Shown here piece by piece: positions 33,773 to 41,473 of a DNA stretch of 64,000 nucleotides (position 1 is the stretch's first letter; every line of letters begins with the position of its first letter). The stretch comes from Gemmataceae bacterium. GTDB taxonomy: Bacteria; Planctomycetota; Planctomycetia; Gemmatales; Gemmataceae. The notes below the pieces were generated by a model. That model was not told the origin of the DNA and ran no database searches. It worked only from the letters and a program-made list of their open reading frames with translations. The position numbers and the translations under genes were made by a program. The stretch is from the NCBI GenBank assembly GCA_019694755.1, contig JAIBBI010000003.1, forward strand, positions 32,142 to 96,141, written 5' to 3'.

Positions 33773-34510
33773 ATGGTTCCGCCGGACCCGCGGGGACGCT
33801 TCGTGCAATTGGTCACACCCGAGATCCTGGCCGAGGTAGGTCGCCTGTCATTGCCGGCAGTCGCGATCGGCTTCATGTTGGGTCTGGCACTGTGGCTGAC
33901 GGGCTGGATGAAGCGGACGTTTTGGATTGCCCTTTCCGTTACTTCCGGATTCGGGTTGTACGGTCTCGGTCTCGGTCGGGCGTCCGGGACACATCCGCTG
34001 GTGACGGCTCTACTGTTGGGAATCGCCGCCGGATTTCTCGCGATCGAACTCAGCCGGTTGATTGCATTTGTTACCGGTGGACTCGCTACCGCCGTGGCGA
34101 TTCAGACCTTCGTGCCGAGCTTTCCCGAGCCACTTCTTGCGTACCTCGTCGGCGGCCTGGTCTGTGTGGTCATGTACAAACTCTGGACGCAAGCCGTCTT
34201 CGGCTTCGTCGGCACGCTCGTCACGGTGTACACGGGTCTGATTCTGGGAGCCGTCTTTCTTCGTATCGACGTGTTCGGGATTGTTCGGAACAAGTCGGCG
34301 TTGGTCAACGCCATCGTCGCGATTGGGACGCTGCTCAGCATGGTCATGCAAAGCCGGTTTGAAATCTGGTGGACGACTCGGGAAGAGCGCAACAAGAGCA
34401 AAGCGCTGGAGTTGTTCAGCGCTCAGGAGCGGGCAGCACTCGAGAGTGCCAAGCCCGCAAAACCGAAACACCGGATGATGGGGCTGCTCAAGCCGAAACA
34501 AGTCGCTTGA
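33773..34510 (+). CDS. Multi-pass membrane protein of unknown function
   Basis: A 245-residue protein with about six or seven hydrophobic segments between residues 25 and 200, for example VAIGFMLGLALWLTG, LVTALLLGIAAGFLAIELSR, LLAYLVGGLVCVVMYKL and VGTLVTVYTGLILGAVFL, and a charged cytoplasmic tail rich in Lys and Glu. It resembles small TMEM198-like or DUF4203-like membrane proteins, but this is weak. ATG 33773 is the only ATG start; a TTG at 33749 would add eight residues. No ribosome binding site is obvious. Confidence 0.65.
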   Translation: MVPPDPRGRFVQLVTPEILAEVGRLSLPAVAIGFMLGLALWLTGWMKRTFWIALSVTSGFGLYGLGLGRASGTHPLVTALLLGIAAGFLAIELSRLIAFVTGGLATAVAIQTFVPSFPEPLLAYLVGGLVCVVMYKLWTQAVFGFVGTLVTVYTGLILGAVFLRIDVFGIVRNKSALVNAIVAIGTLLSMVMQSRFEIWWTTREERNKSKALELFSAQERAALESAKPAKPKHRMMGLLKPKQVA

Positions 34511-34515
34511 CTCTT

Positions 34516-35031
34516 CTACTCCCGGCAGAGCCGGGTGATGTGACGTACAAGGTCTCGAACTGAAATGACGCCGGTCGGCCTACCGTCTTCGACGACGGGC
34601 AGGTGTCGGTACTTGCCGACGTCCATTCGTTGAAGCGCCAGGGCCAGCGTATCGTCCGGCGATACGGTGTCGGGAGCGTTGGTCATGAATTCACTGACCT
34701 GATGCGACTCGAGTTTTTCCGGCGGGAGATCCGCCACCCAGGTGAGCAGGTCGCGTTCGCTGAAGATTCCCGTCAACTTGCCGTCAGCATCGACGACGAG
34801 CACCGCGCCGACTTTCTCGTCGATCATCAGAGCGACCGTGTCGCGCATGTTGGCGGTGATGGAGACAGTCACCGGCCGGCGCGGCTTCAATGCCCCCACC
34901 CGGTCGGCCAGTAGGCTTGATTCCACTCGATCGTGTCCGAGCGGCTGATCGAGAATCGCCAGGTCTTGCAGGCAATTCGCGCAGCAGTCAAGTCCGGGCA
35001 CATTGTCACAGCCGCAGCGGGGACAGATCAT
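34516..35031 (-). CDS. Zinc-ribbon CBS-pair protein
   Basis: A 171-residue protein. The N-terminus MICPRCGCDN...CCANC is a four-Cys zinc-ribbon-like element. Residues about 50-170 are two CBS motifs (VALMIDEKVGAVLVVDADGK...GIFSERDLLTWV; LALALQRMDVGKYRHLPVVEDG...GVISVRDLVRHI). CBS pairs bind adenosine nucleotides and act as energy sensors. Its ATG follows directly on the korB stop (TAAATG), so it is co-translated with the oxidoreductase and probably senses or regulates it; this is inference from context. Confidence 0.85.
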   Translation of the reverse strand: MICPRCGCDNVPGLDCCANCLQDLAILDQPLGHDRVESSLLADRVGALKPRRPVTVSITANMRDTVALMIDEKVGAVLVVDADGKLTGIFSERDLLTWVADLPPEKLESHQVSEFMTNAPDTVSPDDTLALALQRMDVGKYRHLPVVEDGRPTGVISVRDLVRHITRLCRE

Positions 35032-36036
35032 TTACACCACCGTCCAAGGGTCGTCGCCGGCGAGCAAGTCCTGCAGGGCACGTGTCGGCCCCGGCGGGGG
35101 CACGTGCAATATTTCGTCGAGCGTCGGTCGTTCCACGGCCCGAAAAACACCAAAACACTCCGGGTATTCAGGAAATGTCATGCGACTCAGTACCCAGGAC
35201 TGCGTCGGGTCCGGCAGCGACTCGTCGTGGACGAGAATGTCGTCGAGCGGCACATCGTCCCTGAGTTCTACGATGTCAGCCGTCGGCCCCGTCAGGCGCA
35301 CTCCGCGTTCGCGGTCCGACCCGAAGATCAGCGGCTTGCCGTGCTCGAGTTCCAGTGTAGTTTCCGCTTTGATCGAGGGGTCCGTGGCATAGTCGAATGC
35401 CCCGTCATTGTAAACGTGGCAGTTCTGATAAACCTCGACAATCGCCGTGCCTCGATGAAAGGTCGCTCGCCGGACGACGTTCAGCAATCGCTCAGCGTCG
35501 ACATCGGCCGTCCGGGCAGCAAAAGTGAGCCCGGCTGCCAGCGCCAGTGGAAGTGGCTTCAAGTCCGATTCGGTCGATCCGTGAGGAGTCGTCCGTGTCC
35601 GCGTCCCGACGCGGGCAGCCGGCGAGGCTTGTCCCCGGGTCAGACCGAGGACTTCGTTGTTGAAAAGCAGGATCTTGATGTCGACATTGCGTCGGACGGC
35701 GTGGAGGAGTGCACCAACGCCGGGGCCCAATGTATCGCCCTCGCCGACTGCGACCCAGACCGTGAGATCTGGTCGTGCCGCTTTCAGCCCGACTGCGAGT
35801 GGCAGGGCCCGGCCCGGGAGCGTGTGGAATCCGTAGGTGTTCAGGTAATAAGGCAACCTGCCGGCACACCCGAATCCGGAAATGACGGCGACGCGTTCTC
35901 GCGGCAATCCGAGCCCTGCCAACGCATGTTGGAAGTTGGTCAACACCGAGTAATCGCCGCAGCCGGGGCACCAACGCACCGTCTGATCGGTCGCAAAGTC
36001 CTTAGCCGAGAGGACCGGCAGGGAAGTACCTGTCAT
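35032..36036 (-). CDS. korB: 2-oxoacid:ferredoxin oxidoreductase, beta subunit
   Basis: TPP-binding subunit of a KorAB-type enzyme, probably 2-oxoglutarate:ferredoxin oxidoreductase. The 334-residue protein has TVRWCPGCGDYSVL near residue 20 (cluster ligands), SGFGCAGR near 52, and the TPP/Mg region AVGEGDTLGPGVGALLHAVRRN then FNNEVLGLTRGQASP near 98-140. The first acidic residue of the usual GDGD motif is Glu here (GEGD), a conservative change. The HxN-rich substrate-binding part and the length are normal. ATGA overlap with korA. Confidence 0.9.
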   Translation of the reverse strand: MTGTSLPVLSAKDFATDQTVRWCPGCGDYSVLTNFQHALAGLGLPRERVAVISGFGCAGRLPYYLNTYGFHTLPGRALPLAVGLKAARPDLTVWVAVGEGDTLGPGVGALLHAVRRNVDIKILLFNNEVLGLTRGQASPAARVGTRTRTTPHGSTESDLKPLPLALAAGLTFAARTADVDAERLLNVVRRATFHRGTAIVEVYQNCHVYNDGAFDYATDPSIKAETTLELEHGKPLIFGSDRERGVRLTGPTADIVELRDDVPLDDILVHDESLPDPTQSWVLSRMTFPEYPECFGVFRAVERPTLDEILHVPPPGPTRALQDLLAGDDPWTVV

Positions 36037-37898
36037 AACTCCACCCCCGGGCTCAAGAGTCGTGGCCGGAATGAGCCACGGGCCCAGTCGGCGAGTTCGG
36101 CACCGAGGAATTGCCGGCCCTGAACTTTGGGCAGTGATTCACAATCGATGGAATACTGCGACCGCAAAAGTGATACGAGTTGACCGCAATTCAACTCGGG
36201 CACGACCACCCGTTTGAACCGTCGCAAGACGTCGCTGGTATCCGCCGGGAGCGGGGAAAGATGCCGGAGGTGGCCGTGCGAAACGTTGAAGCCGGAAGTG
36301 CGTAACGACTCGACCGCTTGGCGAACAGCGCCATACGTGCCACCCCATGATAAAAACAACAGATCTCCTTGAGGGGGACCTTCGAGGGCAAGTCGCGGGA
36401 TGTCGCCAGCGATCTGGGCAATCTTCTGCCCGCGGACATTAACCATATGTTCGTGGTCGGCGGGTTCGTAACTGACGACACCGGTGCCGTCTTCCTTTTC
36501 GAGCCCCCCGACTCGGTGTTCCAGTCCGGGAGTTCCAGGAACGACCCAGGGGCGGGCCAGCCTGACATCGCGTGCGTACGGCAAGAATGGCTTTCCCGGC
36601 GTGGGTGGCGGAGGGCTGGCCGGCGGACGAAGGTCCGGCAGTGTGGCCACATTGGGGACGCGCCACGGTTCACCGGCGTGCAATAGCCCCACGTCCGTCA
36701 GGACGATGACCGGCGTCATGTAACGCATTGTCAGTCGGGTGGCCTCGAGCACGACATCGAATCCGTCGGCCGGTGACCGGACGGCCAGGACCGGAACGGG
36801 AGATTCACCGTTCCGACCGTGGATTGCCTGGAGCAGGTCGGCCTGCTCGGGCTTCCCGGGCACGCCCAGTGCCGGACCACATCGCATCGTGTGGATCACA
36901 ACGAGCGGCAACTCCGCTGCGACCGCCAGACCGATGACGTCGCTGATGTTTCCCAAGCCAGGGCCGGCCGTGGCGGTGAACCCGAGCGACCCGCCGAACG
37001 ACGCACCCAGCGCCATCGAAGCCGCGGCCGATTCGTCCTCGGCCTGAAGCGGGCAGACTCCCGGCGGCTGCAATTCCATGAGCTGATGAAGCAGTTCAAC
37101 TGCCGGCGCAAAGGGAAAAGATGCAAAAAGAGCCTCCCGCCCTGATCGATTGGCTGCAGCTGCTATTCCCAACGCCAAGGCAGTTGCACCATTGACCCTG
37201 CGAAACACTCCGGGGCCGTACACCTGAGCCGCCACGCGAAATCCGGCGTGCCCGGGAAGATCCATCCCGAACTGATAACCCGCCTTGAGCGACCTCCGGT
37301 CGGCCTTGTACACGTCCGGGAGGTGTGCAAATCGGTCGCGAAGCCAATGGAGAGTGGCATCGAGCGGCCGATCGTAGAGCCAGTACATCAGACCCAATAC
37401 GAAGAAACATCGCGAACGGTCGGCATCGCGTGGGCTTAACTTCAGGGCGGAAACGGCGTCAGCGTTCAGTGTCGTAACCGGGACTCGAATGACTCGATAG
37501 CCGGTCAACGTGCCGTCCGAAAGCGGATCGCGGTCGTAGCCAGCTTTGACCCATTCTTCTGCGACGAACGAATCGGTATTGGCGACGATGATGCCGCCGG
37601 CGGCAACATCGGGGAGATTCGCCCGCAATGCGGCCGGTGTCATCGCGACTAGAGTGTGTACGTAGTCGCCCGGCGTGATTGCCGAGGATCCGAACCCGAC
37701 CTGGAATGCGTGAACGCCTCCCAGCGTTCCCGGGCGAGATCGGATTTCTCCGGGCAGGTCCGGTGCGGTGAAAACGGCGTTTCCGAGCGCGGCCGACGTC
37801 CGGGCAAATTGATCGCCCATGAGCTGAATGCAATCGCCGAAATCGCCGGCAAACCGGATCGCCGCAGATTCGAGATCAGTTCGAGGGTGGTGTGCCAT
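36033..37898 (-). CDS. korA: 2-oxoacid:ferredoxin oxidoreductase, fused gamma-alpha subunit
   Basis: A 621-residue subunit combining the gamma domain (residues 1-200, FAGDFGDCIQLMGDQFARTSA at the start) with the alpha domain (from about 230: ATALALGIAAAANRSG, AEDESAAASMALGASFGG, TATAGPGLGNISDVIGLAVA) and a C-terminal transketolase-like domain. This is the KorA layout that partners the beta subunit in the next gene, overlapping it by four bases. Together they would decarboxylate a 2-oxoacid and reduce ferredoxin, as in reductive TCA or anaerobic-type TCA variants. It lies between two CBS-pair genes. Confidence 0.9.
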   Translation of the reverse strand: MAHHPRTDLESAAIRFAGDFGDCIQLMGDQFARTSAALGNAVFTAPDLPGEIRSRPGTLGGVHAFQVGFGSSAITPGDYVHTLVAMTPAALRANLPDVAAGGIIVANTDSFVAEEWVKAGYDRDPLSDGTLTGYRVIRVPVTTLNADAVSALKLSPRDADRSRCFFVLGLMYWLYDRPLDATLHWLRDRFAHLPDVYKADRRSLKAGYQFGMDLPGHAGFRVAAQVYGPGVFRRVNGATALALGIAAAANRSGREALFASFPFAPAVELLHQLMELQPPGVCPLQAEDESAAASMALGASFGGSLGFTATAGPGLGNISDVIGLAVAAELPLVVIHTMRCGPALGVPGKPEQADLLQAIHGRNGESPVPVLAVRSPADGFDVVLEATRLTMRYMTPVIVLTDVGLLHAGEPWRVPNVATLPDLRPPASPPPPTPGKPFLPYARDVRLARPWVVPGTPGLEHRVGGLEKEDGTGVVSYEPADHEHMVNVRGQKIAQIAGDIPRLALEGPPQGDLLFLSWGGTYGAVRQAVESLRTSGFNVSHGHLRHLSPLPADTSDVLRRFKRVVVPELNCGQLVSLLRSQYSIDCESLPKVQGRQFLGAELADWARGSFRPRLLSPGVEL

Positions 37899-37916
37899 TT
37901 AAGACCAGCAACCGGG

Positions 37917-38384
37917 TCATGCTCCCCCACGGTGCGACGGAAAATCACGAGGGGCAGGCGGTTGATTGTATACCGCCGACGCAAAGTGCTCCGCCAGGTA
38001 ATGGACTACACGCTTGACCGACAGAATGCCGACCGGTTTGCCCCCGTCATCGACTACGGGCAAGTGTCGGTAGCCGCCCTTTTCCATTCGGGCCAATGCC
38101 CGACGAATCGGGTCGCGGGAGCAAACTGTTCGCGGCTGAGCGGTCATGACCTCATCGACGGTGTCCGACAGCGGCCGGCCAACCGCCAGCACGCGGGTCA
38201 TCACGTCTCGCTCGGTAAGGATGCCAACCAGAACTTTTCCGTCGCAGACCAGCAGGCAGCCGACGTGTTTGGAACGCATCAGTCTGACGGCGTCGCCGAT
38301 TGTCGCGTCGGGCGGCACGCTGTGCGGTGGGGTCGGTTTGAGACGGGCCACCGCATTGTGTCGCAAGTTGCGCGTGAGTTCCAT
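37917..38384 (-). CDS. CBS-pair protein at the head of the kor operon
   Basis: A 155-residue protein consisting almost only of a CBS pair: IGDAVRLMRSKHVGCLLVCD then GILTERDVMTRVL, and IRRALARMEKGGYRHLPVVD then GILSVKRVVHYL. ATG 38384 has AGGA seven bases upstream; a start 24 codons earlier (38456) is possible but has no such site. It is separated from korA by 18 bases, so it is first in the operon. It is a paralogue of the zinc-ribbon CBS gene that ends the operon. Confidence 0.83.
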   Translation of the reverse strand: MELTRNLRHNAVARLKPTPPHSVPPDATIGDAVRLMRSKHVGCLLVCDGKVLVGILTERDVMTRVLAVGRPLSDTVDEVMTAQPRTVCSRDPIRRALARMEKGGYRHLPVVDDGGKPVGILSVKRVVHYLAEHFASAVYNQPPAPRDFPSHRGGA

Positions 38385-38476
38385 TCGCCCGTCCTGGAGT
38401 GATGTCGAGATTGTCTGCCGGCCGGACTCCGGCGGCAAGGTTGGCGTCAGAATCATCAGAGTGGTAGACTTCCGTT

Positions 38477-39322
38477 ATGCCGGACGCTGCGACAATGAAC
38501 CGCCTTTACTTCAAGGCCGCGGCCGTGTGCCGCGCCACGCCCGGGCGGACCGGGCGTCTCGTACAGATTGCCGACGCCACCGACGTGCTGGTCGCGGGCG
38601 ATCTGCACGGCCAATTACAGCACTTCCGCCGCATTTTCGAGTTGGCAGCCCTTGGAAAGCACCCCCGACGGCACCTCGTACTTCAGGAGGTCATTCACGG
38701 GCCCCACGCTTATCCAGACGGGTCGGACAAGTCGCATCAACTTCTCGATCTCGTTGCCGCGACGATCGTCCAGTTTCCCGGGCGCGTGCATTTTCTGCCG
38801 GGCAATCACGAGTTTGCGCAGATCACAAATCGGCCGGTCGCGAAAGCTAATGGTGACCTGAATCAGCTATTCCGAGCGGGAGTGGACATCGCCTACGGAG
38901 AGCATGCCGAACTCGTCTACGAAGGCATGACGCGGTTGATTGAAGCTGCCCCACTAGGCGTTCGAACTGCCAACCGGGTATTCATGAGCCATAGCATCCC
39001 TAACGGCGACGCCCCGTGGAACGCGGAATGCCTGACTGCTCCAGTACTGCCGCCAGAGTCGTTTGCCCCCGGCGGCGACGTGTATCGACTCGTCTGGGGG
39101 CGAGACCTTTCGTCTGAACGCGTCGTGAGATTGTTGAAGCAGGTTGATGCCGATCTGGTCGTGACCGGTCACATTCCTTGCGAAAACGGCTTTCAGATAC
39201 CCAACGAGTTTCAAGTCGTCCTCGACGGGCAGGAAGCTCCGGCCGGCTATTGCCTCTTCCCGGCAGACCGCCCGATTACTCATGCCGAACTCGTGGCCTG
39301 TGCAGGTACAGTATCGCCATGA
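38477..39322 (+). CDS. Metallophosphoesterase, PPP-like
   Basis: A 281-residue protein of the calcineurin-like superfamily: VLVAGDLHGQLQHFRRIF (metal-binding GDLHG, near residue 33), FLPGNHEFAQ (GNHE), SHSIPNG and VVTGHIPCENG (second and third His positions). The GDxVDRG block of true PPP phosphatases is not recognisable. It could dephosphorylate proteins or small metabolites. It is followed by an ATGA overlap to a methyltransferase and then mfnF/mfnE, so the four genes form an operon, divergent from the kor operon. Confidence 0.8.
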   Translation: MPDAATMNRLYFKAAAVCRATPGRTGRLVQIADATDVLVAGDLHGQLQHFRRIFELAALGKHPRRHLVLQEVIHGPHAYPDGSDKSHQLLDLVAATIVQFPGRVHFLPGNHEFAQITNRPVAKANGDLNQLFRAGVDIAYGEHAELVYEGMTRLIEAAPLGVRTANRVFMSHSIPNGDAPWNAECLTAPVLPPESFAPGGDVYRLVWGRDLSSERVVRLLKQVDADLVVTGHIPCENGFQIPNEFQVVLDGQEAPAGYCLFPADRPITHAELVACAGTVSP

Positions 39323-40008
39323 GCGACCGCCCGCCGCGTGCGTACGTCGATCCCGACCAGTTGCAGGGGCTGATCCGGGAAAAGGTCATTCTTCACCGAG
39401 CGCAGTTTCTGATTGACCGGCCCGGCGATATTGAAGAGTTACTCGACCTACCCTGCGTGCAATCGGCCTTCGCACAGGACGAATACATGCCGTACTGGGC
39501 CGACGTTTGGCCGGCGGCTCGCATGCTCGCGAGAGCGGTACTCGAGCGAGACTGGCCCGCGGGTCAGACAGCACTCGAAATCGGCTGCGGACTTGGGATC
39601 GCAGGGCTGGCAGCGCTCTCGCGGGGGCTCCGCGTCGTATTCAGTGACTATGACCTGACGGCCGTCGCGTTTGCGGTCCGAAATGCGGCCCTCAATGGTT
39701 TCACTGACTTTTCTGCCCGGCCCTTCGACTGGCGCGATCCGCCGGCCGACCTCCGAGTCCCGATCATTCTGGGGTCCGACGTGACATACGAAGATCGGAG
39801 CATCGATCCGCTCCTCAATGTGTTGGCTCGCGTCTTGGAGCCCGGCGGTACTGTGTTGCTAACGGACCAGAATCGCCCGCCGGCCGCCCGGCTGACGGAG
39901 GAATTGGAGCGTCGTGGTTGGGTCATTTCCCGTCGACCTATGCGGGCCGCCAATCCCGGTCAACGGCGAGCCGAAGGCACGCTTTACGAAATGGTCCGGC
40001 CCTCATGA
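39319..40008 (+). CDS. Class I SAM-dependent methyltransferase
   Basis: A 229-residue protein with SAM motif I TALEIGCGLGIAGLAAL near residue 85, acidic motif II VVFSDYDLTAVAFA, and a later VLEPGGTVLLTDQNRP. The DVWPAARML and LGSDVTYED segments resemble the METTL/ETFB-lysine or eEF-Lys (Methyltransf_16) group, so a protein lysine methyltransferase is possible. The start codon overlaps the phosphoesterase stop and the stop overlaps the mfnF start, both by four bases. The substrate is not deducible. Confidence 0.85.
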   Translation: MSDRPPRAYVDPDQLQGLIREKVILHRAQFLIDRPGDIEELLDLPCVQSAFAQDEYMPYWADVWPAARMLARAVLERDWPAGQTALEIGCGLGIAGLAALSRGLRVVFSDYDLTAVAFAVRNAALNGFTDFSARPFDWRDPPADLRVPIILGSDVTYEDRSIDPLLNVLARVLEPGGTVLLTDQNRPPAARLTEELERRGWVISRRPMRAANPGQRRAEGTLYEMVRPS

Positions 40009-40946
40009 ACGTGCTCGGAATCGATATCGGGGGCGCTAATCTCAAAGCAGTATGCGGTGACGATGCCCGATCCAGAGAGTTTCCTCTTTGGAAGAATCCA
40101 AGTCGCCTGGAGGCGGAACTTCATCAGCTTGTGTCGGGTTGGCACTGGAGTCGGGTCGCGGTCACAATGACTGGCGAGTTGTGCGATTGTTTCGCAACGA
40201 AACGGGAAGGCGTCACGGCAATCATCACGGCAGCGACAAGTGTGTTCGGGCCGGAAACGCAATTCTGGCGAACTGATGGTCGGTTTTTGAGTGGTCGAGA
40301 ATCACTGTCCGATCCGCTGCCGTGTGCCGCGGCCAACTGGTTAGCCCTCGCGAGCGTTGCGGCACGCCTTTGTCCCGAAGGAGTCCTCGTGGATGTTGGT
40401 TCAACCACGTGTGACGTTGTCAGACTGAGAGGGGGCAAGCCGGCTCCCATTGGGCTAACCGATACTCAAAGATTGCGTTCGGGCGAGCTGATTTACACCG
40501 GTGCTCGTCGGACGCCCGTCTGTGCAATTCTCGGGTGGGGCGGCATGGCTGAATTCTTTGCGACCACGTTGGATGTTAATCTCGTCCTCGGTGGTGTTGC
40601 CGACGACTCCAGCGATTTGGCTACGGCTGATGGTCGGCCCGCCACCCGGCCGATGGCCCTCGCGCGACTCGCGAGGATGATCGGAGGCGATATCGAATCA
40701 CTCTCGGAAATCGAAATCGTCGCAATGGCGCGCGGAATTCGTGATCTCCAGATTGACCGAATTCGAGAGTCGCTATTCGCGATTGCAGGTGACTGTCGAA
40801 CAGTTGTCGCCGCGGGGAGTGGCATCGATTATGCCCGGGAAGCAGCGGTCGGGTTTCAGATGATAGATCTGGAGCTGCGCTGGGGCGTCGGATCGTCGCG
40901 GGCGGGTTGTGCCAGGTCGGTAGCGGAGTTGCTGTCATGCAGGTAG
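40005..40946 (+). CDS. mfnF: MfnF-like H4MPT-linked C1 transfer protein
   Basis: A 313-residue member of the ASKHA-fold hydantoinase/oxoprolinase-like family recorded as an uncharacterised H4MPT-linked C1 transfer protein and shown in Methanocaldococcus to be MfnF, which joins the furan diphosphate to glutamyltyramine. The N-terminus MNVLGIDIGGANLKAV is the phosphate loop; LVDVGSTTCDVVRLRGGKP is the second phosphate region; AAGSGIDYAREAAV is near the end. Upstream ATGA overlap with the methyltransferase, 10-base overlap with mfnE. The MfnF equivalence is by family memory. Confidence 0.8.
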   Translation: MNVLGIDIGGANLKAVCGDDARSREFPLWKNPSRLEAELHQLVSGWHWSRVAVTMTGELCDCFATKREGVTAIITAATSVFGPETQFWRTDGRFLSGRESLSDPLPCAAANWLALASVAARLCPEGVLVDVGSTTCDVVRLRGGKPAPIGLTDTQRLRSGELIYTGARRTPVCAILGWGGMAEFFATTLDVNLVLGGVADDSSDLATADGRPATRPMALARLARMIGGDIESLSEIEIVAMARGIRDLQIDRIRESLFAIAGDCRTVVAAGSGIDYAREAAVGFQMIDLELRWGVGSSRAGCARSVAELLSCR

Positions 40947-41473
40947 TAAAGGTAGGCGGCAGTCTCTACGATTGGCCCGAACTCGGTCGGCGACTCGATC
41001 AGTTTCTGGGAGATTCACCGACCGTCATTGTGCCCGGCGGCGGAATGTTTGCAGAGGCTGTCCGGGCCTTCGATCGCATTCACAGTTTGCCGACAAATGT
41101 TTCCCATGACGGTGCCATTCGAGCTATGTCGCTGGCCGGTCGTTGCATCGCGTCTATGGTGCCCGGATTATCGATGGAGGAAAGCGGAATCCGTCGTGTC
41201 GTTGATGTAATGGACTGGCCGCAAGATGGTTGGCCCGTGTCATGGAATTGGACGAGCGACAGCATTGCCGCGAGAATCGCTCGCGATATCGGTGCGGAGC
41301 TGTTGGTGTTGCTGAAGTCCTGCGATCCAAATTTCGGACGATGGGAGGACTCGGGCTATGTCGATACCTGTTTCTGCCGCGAGGTCGCCGATGCGGCGTT
41401 TGTCGTCCGGGCGGTGAACCTTCGCAACGGAGCGTCTTTCGATTATCAGGACTACCAGCCGCGCCACCAATAG
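40937..41473 (+). CDS. mfnE: Amino-acid-kinase family MfnE-like (aminomethylfuran phosphate kinase)
   Basis: A 178-residue protein of the amino acid kinase superfamily: VVKVGGSLYDWPELGRRL at the N-terminus, TVIVPGGGMFAEAVRAFD near residue 36, and SHDGAIRAMSLAGRCIASM. In archaea MfnE phosphorylates the aminomethylfuran phosphate. It is shorter than most members of the superfamily, in line with that subgroup. It overlaps mfnF by ten bases and ends inside the last 22 bases of the convergent FHA gene. Confidence 0.8.
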   Translation: MQVVKVGGSLYDWPELGRRLDQFLGDSPTVIVPGGGMFAEAVRAFDRIHSLPTNVSHDGAIRAMSLAGRCIASMVPGLSMEESGIRRVVDVMDWPQDGWPVSWNWTSDSIAARIARDIGAELLVLLKSCDPNFGRWEDSGYVDTCFCREVADAAFVVRAVNLRNGASFDYQDYQPRHQ

